Assembly (NCBI GenBank): GCA_003139695.1
Contig: PLJM01000018.1
Location: 1-64,000, forward strand
Direction of reading: 5' to 3'
DNA: 64,000 bases
DNA from: Candidatus Dormiibacterota bacterium
GTDB lineage: Bacteria; Chloroflexota; Dormibacteria; Dormibacterales; Dormibacteraceae
Shown: one piece after another, positions 40,313-50,058 of the stretch
Layout of the letters: each line of letters starts with the position of its first letter
Numbering within the stretch: the stretch's first letter is position 1
Notes under the pieces: model-generated
Told to the model about the DNA's origin: nothing
Seen by the model: the letters and a program-made list of their open reading frames with translations, nothing else
Database searches by the model: none
Made by a program: the position numbers and the translations under genes

Positions 40313-43300
40313 ATGGCAATCCCCAAAATTCGTCGCCAGGCTACCTCGGGTAGCCCACGCGTGAATCCTTACGTCGAGCTGCACTGCCACTCCAACTTTT
40401 CCTTCCTCGACGGTGGCTCCCATCCTGCCGAGCTGGCGTTCCAGGCAGCCGAGCTCGGCATGCCAGCGCTCGCGATCACCGACCGCGGAGGCGTGTACGG
40501 CGCTGTCAGATTTCTACAGGCGTGTCGCAAGGTCGGGGTGAAGCCGCTCATCGGCGCCACGCTCGAAGTCGACGGCCAGGACGTGGTGATGATCGCGCGC
40601 AACCTGCGCGGCTACTCGAACCTGTGCCGCCTGCTCACCCTTGCCCACACGGACCAACCCAAGGGCGAGGCGCGCACCACCCTCGCCACCGTCTCCGAGC
40701 ATCGCGGCGACCTCTTCTACCTCAGCGCCACCGACGAAGAGAATCGCCTCCGCGACCTACAAGAAGGGCTGGGCAAAGAGAACGTTTTCAGCGAGCTGCA
40801 TCATCACCTTCGTCCCGAGGACCCATGGGTGCTGGAAGGCAGGGCGGAGATGGCAAGGCGCTGCCGAGCCCAGGTTGTCGCGACCAACCAGGTTCACTAT
40901 CACGTTCCGGAGCGAAGGCGGCTGCACGATGTGATGGTCGCGATCCGCCATCGCGCGACCCTCGATGAGGCGCGGCCTCACCTGTTTCCCAATGCCGAGC
41001 ATCACCTGAAGAGCGGCGAGGCGATGCGCCCGCTTTTCAAGGGTCATGCCGAAGCGCTCGCCACCCCTTGGGAGATCGCCCAGCAATGCGAGGTCGATCT
41101 CGACTTTCGCAAGGTGCGCTTTCCCGGCTACCCAGTGCCATCGGGAGAGACACCTTTCTCATTCCTCTACAAGCTGTGCTTCGAGGGCATGCGCAACCGT
41201 TACCGCCCGATCACCCCGGACGCGGCTAAACGCCTCCAGCGGGAGCTGGAGGTGATCGAGAAGACAGGCCTGGCCGAGTTCTTCCTCATCAACTGGGACC
41301 TCATGCGCTTCGCACGCGAGCATGGCGTGCCCGGCCAGGGCCGTGGCTCGGCCGCGGACTCGATCGTCGCCTATGTGCTCGGCATCACCCGTGTCGATCC
41401 CATCGAGCACAACCTCCTGTTCGAGCGCTTCCTGCACGAAGAGATGACGAGCATGCCGGACATCGACATCGATTTCTCGACCGAGCACCGCGAGCAGGTG
41501 ATCCAGTACATCTACGAGAAGTACGGGTGGGAGCGGACGGGGATGGTCTGCAACGTCGTCACCTTTCAGCCGCGGATGGCGATTCGGCAGGTCGGCAAGG
41601 CACTGGGCTTCTCCAACGAGCTGCTCGACCGGCTCGCGAAAGGCGTGGATCGGTGGTTCACCGAAGACGTCGAGGATTCGATGACGGGCGCCGTACCGGC
41701 TTTAATGGGGGGACTCCCCCCCACCGCGGCGGCCGGGCAAAGCCCTTCTCCCGGCGCGCCCCCCCTGGAGCTGCGGCCGAAGAGCTGGCTCCAGTTCCTC
41801 GAGCTGTGCCGGGAGGTGATCGATTTTCCTCGTCACCTCTCGATCCACAACGGCGGCATGTTGGTCACGGGAGAGCCGCTCGTCGATATCGTGCCGGTCG
41901 AGCCGGCGACGATGGAGGGGCGGCGGGTCATTCAATTCAACAAGGACGATGTCGAGGACCTTGGCTTGATCAAGATGGACATGCTCGGGCTGCGCACGCT
42001 CTCGGTCATCGCCGAAGCGCTCGAGCTGATCAAAGACAGAGACGGTGTTCGGCCAGACCTCGACCAGCTGGCGCTCAACGACCCAAAGGTGTTCGAGATG
42101 TGCAGCGCCGCCGACACCATCGGCGTGTTTCAGATCGAGTCGCGTGCGCAGATGCAGACGCTTCCCCGCACGCGGCCAAACAGCTTCAACGATCTGGTGG
42201 TCGAGGTCGCGATCATCCGGCCAGGGCCGATCCAGGGCAACGCGGTTCACCCTTACATCAACAGGAAGCAGGGTCGGGAACCGGTCACCTACCCGCATCC
42301 ACTGTTGGAGCGGGTCCTCAAGGACACGCTTGGGATGATCCTCTACCAGGAGCAGATCATCGAGATCGCGATGACGGTCGGGGGCATGACCCCGAGCGGG
42401 GCGGATGGCTTTCGGAGGGCGATGACCCGCCACCTCAACCACGTCGAGATGTCATCGCTCGAAGGCGTCTTCATCGAGGGGTGCCTGGCCAACGGGGTTT
42501 CACGCGAGGTCGCCGACCAGCTGTTCGCGGCGGTGCAGGGCTTCGCCGTCTACGGCTTCTGCCGCTCGCATGCTGCAGCCTTTGCTCGCACTGCATACGA
42601 GACGGCGTGGCTCAAGCTCTGTCACCCTGTCGAGTTCGGCTGCGGCCTGCTCAACAACCAGCCGATGGGCTTCTACCACCCGAGCGTGTTGGTCGAGGAC
42701 CTGAAACGGCATGGCGTCAAGGTGCTGCCGGTGGACGTGAACCTCTCAGACGTGCGCTGCCTCCCGGAACCAACCCTGCCTGTTAAGGCCGAGCACGCCA
42801 TGCGCGTCGGCTTCAACTACGTGCGCGACCTCGGCGAGGACGGCCGCAAGGCCATCGTCGCGGAACGCGCACGCGGCGCTTACAAATCCTTCGACGACTT
42901 CATCGACCGCCTGCGCGGTGGCCCTATCGGCCCCCGCGCCGTGCGCAACCTCGTGATGGTCGGCGCTTTCGACACGCTCGGCCAACCCAGGCGTGAGCTC
43001 CTATGGGGCTGGCAGGAGCGATGGCACGGCCGCGGCCTGAGGCGCGGCATCCAGTCCCAGTCAGAGCTGCGGCTGAACGGCGCTGCCCCAGACCTTCCCG
43101 CGCTCGACGACTTCGACGTCAACCAGCTCGAGTACCGCATCTCCGATCTTTCGACGGGCCACCACCTGATCCATTTCTGTCGCGACCGCCTGGCCGACCT
43201 CGGCGCCCTCGAGAGCAACCAGCTCCCCGCCATTCCGAACGGACGAACCGTGCGGGTCGCCGGCCTCGTGATCACACGCCAGGCGCCGTCGACGGCGAAG

Positions 43301-43522
43301 AAGATCCGCTTCTTCACATTGGAGGACGAGTTCGGGCAGGTGAACGTCACGATCAAGCCCGACGTCTACGACCGCTACCGCCAGGTGGCCAACCACCAGC
43401 CGATCCTCGTCATCGATGGGGTGATGCAAAGACAGGACGGTGTCTGGTCCGTTCTTGCCTCCCACATCCAGGCCATCGAAGGGGTGCCAAGGCCCAGCCA
43501 GCGCTCCCACGACTACCGCTGA
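40313..43522 (+). CDS. dnaE2: DnaE2 error-prone DNA polymerase III alpha subunit
   Basis: 1069 aa. PHP domain at the N-terminus (VELHCHSNFSFLDGGSHPAE), palm with the catalytic acids at MPDIDIDFS (Asp383, Asp385, Asp387) and GRGSAADSIVAYVLG, fingers, tandem HhH region and a C-terminal OB domain (VRVAGLVITRQAPSTAKK). It is the translesion polymerase of the mutasome, induced by DNA damage. The YFCRSHAAAFARTAYETAWL-type helix (reading YGFCRSHAAAF) is typical of DnaE2. A GC-rich palindromic element adds about 20 residues (GAVPALMGGLPPTAAAGQSP) between palm segments. Confidence 0.95.
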   Translation: MAIPKIRRQATSGSPRVNPYVELHCHSNFSFLDGGSHPAELAFQAAELGMPALAITDRGGVYGAVRFLQACRKVGVKPLIGATLEVDGQDVVMIARNLRGYSNLCRLLTLAHTDQPKGEARTTLATVSEHRGDLFYLSATDEENRLRDLQEGLGKENVFSELHHHLRPEDPWVLEGRAEMARRCRAQVVATNQVHYHVPERRRLHDVMVAIRHRATLDEARPHLFPNAEHHLKSGEAMRPLFKGHAEALATPWEIAQQCEVDLDFRKVRFPGYPVPSGETPFSFLYKLCFEGMRNRYRPITPDAAKRLQRELEVIEKTGLAEFFLINWDLMRFAREHGVPGQGRGSAADSIVAYVLGITRVDPIEHNLLFERFLHEEMTSMPDIDIDFSTEHREQVIQYIYEKYGWERTGMVCNVVTFQPRMAIRQVGKALGFSNELLDRLAKGVDRWFTEDVEDSMTGAVPALMGGLPPTAAAGQSPSPGAPPLELRPKSWLQFLELCREVIDFPRHLSIHNGGMLVTGEPLVDIVPVEPATMEGRRVIQFNKDDVEDLGLIKMDMLGLRTLSVIAEALELIKDRDGVRPDLDQLALNDPKVFEMCSAADTIGVFQIESRAQMQTLPRTRPNSFNDLVVEVAIIRPGPIQGNAVHPYINRKQGREPVTYPHPLLERVLKDTLGMILYQEQIIEIAMTVGGMTPSGADGFRRAMTRHLNHVEMSSLEGVFIEGCLANGVSREVADQLFAAVQGFAVYGFCRSHAAAFARTAYETAWLKLCHPVEFGCGLLNNQPMGFYHPSVLVEDLKRHGVKVLPVDVNLSDVRCLPEPTLPVKAEHAMRVGFNYVRDLGEDGRKAIVAERARGAYKSFDDFIDRLRGGPIGPRAVRNLVMVGAFDTLGQPRRELLWGWQERWHGRGLRRGIQSQSELRLNGAAPDLPALDDFDVNQLEYRISDLSTGHHLIHFCRDRLADLGALESNQLPAIPNGRTVRVAGLVITRQAPSTAKKIRFFTLEDEFGQVNVTIKPDVYDRYRQVANHQPILVIDGVMQRQDGVWSVLASHIQAIEGVPRPSQRSHDYR
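41705..41766. repeat. palindromic element read in frame inside dnaE2
   Basis: Begins with GGGGGGACTCCCCCC (palindromic), continues GGCCGGGCAAAGCCC and ends CCGGCGCGCCCCCCCT. It is the reverse-complement relative of the element at 38071-38127 in imuA. It lies in a region where DnaE2 homologues usually have a shorter loop. Confidence 0.75.
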
Positions 43523-43529
43523 AAAACCC

Positions 43530-43567
43530 CCTGCGGCTTACTTTCTGTAGCCACGCAGGTGCTTTTA
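43530..43567 (+). terminator. possible terminator after dnaE2
   Basis: CCTGCG (43530-43535) pairs with CGCAGG (43554-43559), with an inner GGC/GCC extension, followed by TGCTTTTA. The loop is large and the U-run short, so it is a weak candidate. Confidence 0.4.
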
Positions 43568-43623
43568 AGCGAAGCTATGTTGGGCCCGTGTCAACAGCGC
43601 GGCAACCCCCAGAGGAAAGACCC

Positions 43624-44205
43624 ATGTCAATCGGCCGAGAAATCGAAGACATCGCGCGCGATCTCATCAAGCATCAGCACGACCACCCACCGGTCCGCGA
43701 CCTCAACCGCGAGACCGAGCGGAGGCTGACGCTCGCCGACCGCATAGCGATGGACTTCACGCGCCTTGTGGGCAGCTGGGTCTTCGTCCTCGCCCAGTTC
43801 GGATTGATGTTGGTGTGGGTCCTGCTCAACGCGCTCAGCCTCATCAGGCACTGGGATCCATATCCCTTCCAGTTCCTCAACTTCATCGTCACCCTCGAGG
43901 TCGCAGCATGGCTCTTGCTGGTGCTGATGGCGTTCAACCGGCAGGCCGACCGCGACCGGTTGCGCTCCCAGCACGACTACGAGCTCAACGTCAAAGCCGA
44001 AGAGGAGCTCAAGGCTTTGATGAACCACCTGATGCACCAGGACGAGATTCTTCTTCAGATTGTCAATCGCCTCGACCGCTCCGACCGCGAAATCAAGCGC
44101 GTCGCGCGATTGTTGGAAAACGCGCAGGAAACCCGCACCGAAACAAAGCCCGAAGCGCCAAGGTCCGGCGGCCCTGAGCGGCCGATGGGCGTCCCCGCCC
44201 CCTAA
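43624..44205 (+). CDS. DUF1003 family membrane protein
   Basis: 193 aa from an ATG 9 bases after AGAGGAAAG. Two membrane helices (SWVFVLAQFGLMLVWVLLNA and the segment around EVAAWLLLVLMAFNRQ) sit between an acidic N-terminus and a long C-terminal coiled helix (DYELNVKAEEELKALMNHLM). The motif NRQADRDRLRSQHDYELN is diagnostic of DUF1003. Function unknown. Its stop overlaps the convergent membrane gene by 4 bases. Confidence 0.88.
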   Translation: MSIGREIEDIARDLIKHQHDHPPVRDLNRETERRLTLADRIAMDFTRLVGSWVFVLAQFGLMLVWVLLNALSLIRHWDPYPFQFLNFIVTLEVAAWLLLVLMAFNRQADRDRLRSQHDYELNVKAEEELKALMNHLMHQDEILLQIVNRLDRSDREIKRVARLLENAQETRTETKPEAPRSGGPERPMGVPAP

Positions 44206-46235
44206 CCCGCGGAGACCTTGTAGACCGAGTACTCGCCGTTGGTGTAAACGCGAGTGCCGTTCTGATTCCAGTACGCGATGTTCGCGTTACGAGGCGCTGC
44301 CAGCTCCTGCGGGCCGATCAGCACGTAGCTGATCCCGTACTTGTCGACAAGGTCGGGCGTCGATTGCGCCCCCTGGAGTATCAAGACCTGGTCGGCGCCC
44401 TTCTGGACGAAGTCGGCGACCCCATATGTCCAGAGCCAGCCTGGGTACCCGACCAGGATTCGCCGGCCGGAGAGTGTGGCGATGGGGTTGTTGTGCTCAT
44501 CGGCCACCGCAAACACGGCGTCGGGACTGGTGTTCTGCCGCACCCAGTCCGCAACCTGCAACCCTTTCGCGTCCACGAACTGGTAGGAGCTGACGGTCGG
44601 ATCGGAGGCTCGCGCGAGGTCGAGCGCGCCAGAAAGGCCCAGCGCCACCAACAGCACCGACGCGAGCAACGCCGCCCCGGGCCCGCGTTTGAAAAGTCCC
44701 GCCAGCAACCCTCCGACCATGACGCTTCCCAAGAGCGCCCAGAAGATGAAGAACTTGGTGTTGTCCCAGTCCCAGGGCTGCAGCACGATGACGTTCGGGA
44801 CCAGGAACCACAGCCACATCGGCGCGAACCATTTCCCAAGCCGGGTCGGAAACCATCGCTGCACGAAATACGCGGCGATGAGAAGAGGGATGAACACGGA
44901 CGTGTTCTTGATCCAGAACCAGAACCATCCGTCCCCGTCGGTCAGCCACCCCATCTCGATGCAGTACCCGCCGACGCTCGGTCCAACGCCGCACTGGCTG
45001 TTGTTGGCGGGCGGCAGCATCCAAAGGACCAGGGGCACGCCGATGGCAAGCGCAGGAATGAAGAACGCGAGCCATTCCCGCCGGCGATTGAAGACAGCCC
45101 AGAAGATCGACAGTGCGACGACTGTGCCGTACGCATGGACGTGAAAGACGGGCATGGCGCCGGCGACCACGCCCGCGAACAGGAACGTGCGCCAGCCCAA
45201 TCGCTCGCGCACTGCCAGCCACAGCAGCACAAGCACGATGAGCGCAAGGCTGAAACCGAACAGCGTCGAGCGCTGCGGCACCAGGTAGGCGAGCACTGGG
45301 TTCAGCCATTGGTAGTTGAGGTCGCGGTTCAGCGTGTACTCGCGTGGTAGATGCGCCAGCACCCCGAGGCCGCCATGCTGGATGTCGGAGACCAGGTAGA
45401 TGAAACCGAGGCCCCCGCTCAACAGGAAGACGAAGACAGCGATTGCCGCCGCAGCGCGGCCTCCCGCAAAGCGCTGGGCGGCCAGGTAGAGCACCGCGGG
45501 AAAGGCGAGGCCCAGCAGGCCGCTGGTCAAGACCAGCGCTGAGGTCAGATTGCTACCGAACGGCACGAGTGTCGCCGCCAGGAAGTCGATCATGAACGGG
45601 TAGCCGAGGTGGTTGCCGGGGTCGATCGGAAACTGCGGCGGAAAGTTGTGCCCGTACGCGAAGGAGCCCGCGAATGACAGGTGCGCGGCCCAGTCGCCCC
45701 AGATGTTGACGTAGCCCGCCCAGAGTCCGTCCGCCTTGTACACGTAGGCCTGGCTCAGGAAGTGCAGCGCCCACGCGCCGCAAGCGAGAACGACAGCCGC
45801 CAGCGGCCACGGGTGGCCGGCGCTGCGTGGCGATCTCCACCAACGAGCCGCCGCATCGGCAAGGTCGGCCGCAAGGCGGCGTCGCTCAACGATCGCTGCG
45901 CCGGCGCCGGCGGCAAGCGCAACCACCAGGCCGAGCAAGACGGTGGTGACGGTCACATCGCGAACGACCATCGAGACGATGAAGCTGGCCGCTGCCACCG
46001 CCATGGCACCGAGCACCGTGCCGAGGGCAAGGCGCTCCTCCAGGACGAGATCCGCACCGCACAGATAGGTGATCCCGAACCCAGCCACGACGCAGCCGGC
46101 CAACACGATCGCGGGTGCGCCGACGAGCAGGAAAAGCAGCACCAGCAGGACAAGGGCGGCGGCCACGGCTACGAGTGGCCCCATCTGCCGCTCGACCGGC
46201 ACTGATGTGGGCCTGGAGACAGCGTCCGCGCCCAT
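44202..46235 (-). CDS. large polytopic membrane protein (GT-C-like)
   Basis: 677 aa from the ATG at 46235, which overlaps the upstream TGA by one base. At least 14 hydrophobic helices, with an extracytoplasmic first loop carrying WAGYVNIWGDWAAHLSFAGS and FPIDPGNHLGYPF. A soluble C-terminal domain (about 560-677) resembles the extracytoplasmic end of GT-C glycosyltransferases. Asp-containing loop 1 and coupling to a protein mannosyltransferase suggest a lipid-linked sugar transferase, but no specific family motif is certain. Confidence 0.75.
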   Translation of the reverse strand: MGADAVSRPTSVPVERQMGPLVAVAAALVLLVLLFLLVGAPAIVLAGCVVAGFGITYLCGADLVLEERLALGTVLGAMAVAAASFIVSMVVRDVTVTTVLLGLVVALAAGAGAAIVERRRLAADLADAAARWWRSPRSAGHPWPLAAVVLACGAWALHFLSQAYVYKADGLWAGYVNIWGDWAAHLSFAGSFAYGHNFPPQFPIDPGNHLGYPFMIDFLAATLVPFGSNLTSALVLTSGLLGLAFPAVLYLAAQRFAGGRAAAAIAVFVFLLSGGLGFIYLVSDIQHGGLGVLAHLPREYTLNRDLNYQWLNPVLAYLVPQRSTLFGFSLALIVLVLLWLAVRERLGWRTFLFAGVVAGAMPVFHVHAYGTVVALSIFWAVFNRRREWLAFFIPALAIGVPLVLWMLPPANNSQCGVGPSVGGYCIEMGWLTDGDGWFWFWIKNTSVFIPLLIAAYFVQRWFPTRLGKWFAPMWLWFLVPNVIVLQPWDWDNTKFFIFWALLGSVMVGGLLAGLFKRGPGAALLASVLLVALGLSGALDLARASDPTVSSYQFVDAKGLQVADWVRQNTSPDAVFAVADEHNNPIATLSGRRILVGYPGWLWTYGVADFVQKGADQVLILQGAQSTPDLVDKYGISYVLIGPQELAAPRNANIAYWNQNGTRVYTNGEYSVYKVSAG

Positions 46236-47914
46236 CACTCCCAGCACCACAATGCGGGGCTCACCGGTGCAGCCGGGTTGGCCGGGCAGTGCTCGAACCA
46301 GATCTTCGGGCCCCAGATCGGAGTGCCAGGAGCGAGGTACAAGGCCGAGTTGGAGATGGGCAGCGCAGTCCACACGGGATAGAAGTACGAGAAGAACACC
46401 ACGGCTACAAGGAGATGACCGACCAGGATCTTCTTTCCCGTGCGTGGCACGCGCTCAGCAATCTGGGCGAGCACGAATGCCAGGGCCAGGATCATGAAGA
46501 TCAGCCCGCCGAACATGTGGTACATGAAAATCACGCGGCTGATCTGAGACCAAGGTAGGTACTGCGTGACGAATCCGAGAAGGATCAGCGCTGCGGGGAA
46601 GCTCTTGTGGCGGACTATGAAATACGGGAGCGCCAGCACGCAAGGCAGGCTGGTCCACCAGATCCAGGGGTTGCCCAGGTCGGCCATCCATGCGACGAGC
46701 GGTTGCCCTGTCCAGTGGTCGGTCCCAAGACCCGAATACTCGGCGTAGTAAAGAACTGGGCGCGACAGGAAGGGCCACGACCACCATGGCGAGCCGTAAG
46801 GATGCGTCGCCGTCAGGTGCGCGTGGTATGCGTAGGACTGGAAGTTGTAGTCGCCGATGTCGCCGAGCACCAACCAAGGGTGTGTGAACAGCTGGTCCCA
46901 GTGAGCGACGAACTGCCCTCGGTCGAAGAACGGGATCCAGCTCGCGACGTAGATGAGGACGGGAATATCAAGGAAGGCCAGGATGGCCACCGCCAAGTAA
47001 AGACGCGAGGGTGCTCCGCCGGGGACCACATTCTCGTCAGGTGTGCGCCTGAAGCCGTGCCAGACAGCGCGAGCGATCAGCAGAAAAATCATCGAGGCCC
47101 ACGCAGCCAGCACTATCCACTTGGACGCGATCCCGATCCCCAACACGAGCCCAAGTGCAGTGAGCGATATCAGCGAGGCCTTCGTGGTGCGGCTCTGAAT
47201 GTGGACGAGAAAAAGGAAGTAGGCAAGAAGGATCAAGAAGATCGGAAAGATGTCGATCATGCCGATACGTGACTGGACGAAGAACATTCCGTCGAAGCAG
47301 ACCAGAGTCGCCGCCGCAATCGCGAACAATCGGTTCGGCCACAATCGCCTCGCGAAGAGAAACATCATGGGCACGCACAGGATTCCGACAATGCAGGCCG
47401 CGATCCGCCAGCCGAACGTGTTGAACCCGAGGTCGATGTAGTCGCCCTTGGCGCCTTCGAAATGGGCTCGGTACCAACCGTACCCCCACTCCCCTGCGGC
47501 GATGAACATCTTGGCGAGCGGAGGCTCGGGGTCGAAGTAGTTGTACTGGCAGTCCGTGGTGGTCGGCTTGCAGAGCTCGATGCCTTTGATGTCGTTGTAC
47601 GCGTCGACCGGAAAGTAGACCTCGTCGAAAACCTGCCCGTTGCTCGGCGACAGGACGCCGCTCTGGTCGGCATAGCCACGATTGAACGGGTAGGCCAGGC
47701 CGCAGAGGGTCCCCAGATCGCCCTTGGCATCGATGGGAGTGTTCTGCACGCAGTTGGTGACGAGCGGTCCCTGGCCCGGGTGCAAGAAGAAGTCGGGCAT
47801 GATCGGGCTGTAAAAGCGAAGAACGAACGCGATCACCGTGAGCGCCAACAACGCGACGGCGTCCCAGCGGTCGAAGTGCCGGCGAACTACCGCGTCGGCC
47901 CGCGGCTCAATCAC
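46235..47914 (-). CDS. pmt: dolichyl-phosphate-mannose-type protein mannosyltransferase (GT39)
   Basis: 559 aa, about 10-11 membrane helices. The first extracytoplasmic loop has the PMT motif GQVFDEVYFPVDAYNDIKG, with the catalytic Asp-Glu pair, and then FDPEPPLAKMFIA. FVQSRIGMIDIFPIFLILLA matches the conserved Arg/Asp helix of actinobacterial Pmt. It transfers mannose from polyprenyl-phosphate mannose to Ser/Thr of secreted proteins. It is coupled to two other membrane-protein genes; the fused ManC-like gene may supply GDP-mannose. Confidence 0.92.
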   Translation of the reverse strand: MIEPRADAVVRRHFDRWDAVALLALTVIAFVLRFYSPIMPDFFLHPGQGPLVTNCVQNTPIDAKGDLGTLCGLAYPFNRGYADQSGVLSPSNGQVFDEVYFPVDAYNDIKGIELCKPTTTDCQYNYFDPEPPLAKMFIAAGEWGYGWYRAHFEGAKGDYIDLGFNTFGWRIAACIVGILCVPMMFLFARRLWPNRLFAIAAATLVCFDGMFFVQSRIGMIDIFPIFLILLAYFLFLVHIQSRTTKASLISLTALGLVLGIGIASKWIVLAAWASMIFLLIARAVWHGFRRTPDENVVPGGAPSRLYLAVAILAFLDIPVLIYVASWIPFFDRGQFVAHWDQLFTHPWLVLGDIGDYNFQSYAYHAHLTATHPYGSPWWSWPFLSRPVLYYAEYSGLGTDHWTGQPLVAWMADLGNPWIWWTSLPCVLALPYFIVRHKSFPAALILLGFVTQYLPWSQISRVIFMYHMFGGLIFMILALAFVLAQIAERVPRTGKKILVGHLLVAVVFFSYFYPVWTALPISNSALYLAPGTPIWGPKIWFEHCPANPAAPVSPALWCWE

Positions 47915-48567
47915 CTCCGCCGTTTGCGACGCCTACCGCCACCCTGGTTCTGGCCCAGGCGATCTGGCAGCCGTGAGCTGATCTCCCATGACAGCGCGTC
48001 GGCGTCTTTCAAGGGGAGGGCGATCATGTCGTCGTAAGCGACGCGGCCGCCGAGTTTCTTCTTGATGGCGGCGAGCTCGGATTCGTCGCCGCGCAGCCTC
48101 ACGAACAGCGCTGGTTTGTCCATGAGCGCCTTCATCATCGGCGCGACCATTCGCTTCCTTTTCTCGAGGAAAGCAAGACTGAGGGGCTGCACCTTGACGC
48201 TCCGGATGCTGTCGTAGGGGATGAGCACGCTCGAGCGAAGGGCCGAAACCTTGAGACCCTCGTCCAGCGGCTCGGCAAAGCTCCGGTATTTGTAGAAGAG
48301 GAAACCACCGCCCAGGAGAAGTCCGCTGGGGATGTAAAGCAGCCAGATCATGTTTGCGGTCGTCGTGAGCTGGCCCCTGTACAGCAGCAAGCCAGTCATG
48401 CCGACTCCGACCGCTACCAGGAACCCGGCGAAGAAGCGTTGCTGGCGCCAAAGCTGGTCCGCGTAGAGGATCGGCTGGCGAGGGCTGGCCGGCTGGGTTT
48501 GGGTGGAGGTCTCGGTGGAGCTCAAGTCGCTGTTGATTATCGGTTGTGGTGCGGCGGGGCTGCCCAC
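47911..48567 (-). CDS. PH-like membrane protein
   Basis: 218 aa from a GTG at 48567, 4 bases after the glycerol kinase stop; a TTG at 48525 is an alternative. Two membrane helices near residues 55-100 (FFAGFLVAVGVGMTGLLLYR and MIWLLYIPSGLLLGGGFLFY) are followed by a domain like bacterial PH/YcxB proteins (ALRSSVLIPYDSIRSVKVQP). The end is a basic GGGRRRKRRR tail. It overlaps the mannosyltransferase gene by 4 bases. Function unknown. Confidence 0.65.
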   Translation of the reverse strand: MGSPAAPQPIINSDLSSTETSTQTQPASPRQPILYADQLWRQQRFFAGFLVAVGVGMTGLLLYRGQLTTTANMIWLLYIPSGLLLGGGFLFYKYRSFAEPLDEGLKVSALRSSVLIPYDSIRSVKVQPLSLAFLEKRKRMVAPMMKALMDKPALFVRLRGDESELAAIKKKLGGRVAYDDMIALPLKDADALSWEISSRLPDRLGQNQGGGRRRKRRR

Positions 48568-48571
48568 CAGA

Positions 48572-50035
48572 TCACCGAATCCAGTTGCGGCTGCGTTCGA
48601 CCGCCCGGCGCCATTCGGCCTGGAGGCTGTCGGCGTGGTCCCGAGACATACTCGGCTCGAACTCGCGGTCGAGCTTCCAGAGAGCCTCGAGATCGGCGTC
48701 TTTCCATAACCCGGCACCCAGCCCGGCGAGAAAGGCCGCGCCGAGCGCAGTCGTCTCGACCTGGCGCGGACGCCTGACCGGGATGCCGAGCAGGTCGGCC
48801 TGAAACTGGCACAGGACGTCCATGACCACGGCACCGCCGTCGACCCGCAGCTCCCGCAGGGGCTCGCCGGCGTCACTCTCCATCGCCTCGATCACATCAC
48901 GGGTCTGGTAGGCCATGGCCTCGACCGCCGCTCGAACAAGCTGCGCGCGTCCACTGCCCTGCGTCAGCCCGACGATGGTCCCCCGTGCGTAAGCGTCCCA
49001 GTGTGGCGCGCCGAGGCCCACGAAGGCCGGGACGAGGAAGACACCGCCGCTGTCCGGAACGGAGGCCGCCAGCGGACCTGCCTCCGAAGCGCTGTCGATG
49101 ATTCGCAGCCCATCCCTCAGCCACTGCAGCGCGGCGCCGGTGATGAAGATGGCGCCTTCGAGCGCATAGCTGAGCCGGCCGGCGCGCCGCCATGCGACTG
49201 TGGTGAGCATCCCGGCGCTCGATGGCACGCGTTGCGCGCCCGTTTGCATCAGGACGAACGAACCAGTCCCGTACGTGTTCTTCGCCATGCCGATGGTCGT
49301 GCACGCCTGGCCGAAGAGAGCGGCTTGCTGATCGCCTGCGATGCCGCTGATCGGCGCATCGATGCCAAGGAACGCTGCCGGATCGCTGCGCGAGATCTCG
49401 CCGCTGGAATCGCGAACCTCTGGAAGATTCGCGAGAGGAACACCGAACAGCGCCGCCATCTCTTCGCTCCACACACCGCGCCCGATATCGAACAACGACG
49501 TACGCGATGCGTTCGACGCGTCGGTCACGTGGTCGCGCCCGGCGGACAGGCGCGCGACGAGCCAGCTGTCCACCGTGCCCAACGCTGCATTGGACGCGCC
49601 CTTCACGTTCTTGATCACCCACGCGAGCTTGGTCGCGGTGAAATAGGGATCCAGCACCAGGCCGGTGACGTCGCGCACCCTCTTCTCATGCCCGGCATCG
49701 CGCAATCGCGCGCACTCGTCGGCGGTTCTTCGATCCTGCCACACGATGGCATGGGTCAACGGCTTGAGCGTTTTCCGGTCCCACGCCACGAGCGTCTCTC
49801 GCTGGTTGGTGATTCCGATCGCGCGAACATCGCTTGGCTTGGCACCTGCCGCATCGAGCGCTCCACGCGCGCTCCCCTGGACCGCTGACCAGATCTCCTC
49901 GGCGTCGTGTTCGACCCAGCCAGGCTGCGGGTAGTGCTGGGTTATCTCGGAGTAACCCTTGCCTCGGACCTGGCCATCCATGCCAACCGCGACGGCGGTG
50001 GCGCCCGTGGTGCCTTCGTCAAGGCTGAGGACGAC
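48572..50035 (-). CDS. glpK: glycerol kinase (FGGY family)
   Basis: The first ATG in frame is at 49981, but the phosphate-binding N-terminus VVLSLDEGTTGATAVAVG lies just upstream of it (50035-49982), so translation must begin earlier. Upstream the frame stays open to beyond 50077 with no ATG, GTG or TTG near; a CTG at 50077 is a candidate. Downstream motifs are normal: ITNQRETLVAWDRKTLKPL, GIAGDQQAALFGQACT and GLGAPHWDAYARGTIVGLT. It phosphorylates glycerol to glycerol 3-phosphate. Coordinates give the minimal family-matching region. Confidence 0.87.
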   Translation of the reverse strand, partial: VVLSLDEGTTGATAVAVGMDGQVRGKGYSEITQHYPQPGWVEHDAEEIWSAVQGSARGALDAAGAKPSDVRAIGITNQRETLVAWDRKTLKPLTHAIVWQDRRTADECARLRDAGHEKRVRDVTGLVLDPYFTATKLAWVIKNVKGASNAALGTVDSWLVARLSAGRDHVTDASNASRTSLFDIGRGVWSEEMAALFGVPLANLPEVRDSSGEISRSDPAAFLGIDAPISGIAGDQQAALFGQACTTIGMAKNTYGTGSFVLMQTGAQRVPSSAGMLTTVAWRRAGRLSYALEGAIFITGAALQWLRDGLRIIDSASEAGPLAASVPDSGGVFLVPAFVGLGAPHWDAYARGTIVGLTQGSGRAQLVRAAVEAMAYQTRDVIEAMESDAGEPLRELRVDGGAVVMDVLCQFQADLLGIPVRRPRQVETTALGAAFLAGLGAGLWKDADLEALWKLDREFEPSMSRDHADSLQAEWRRAVERSRNWIR

Positions 50036-50058
50036 TGTGCGGTGACTGTTGAGCGCTG

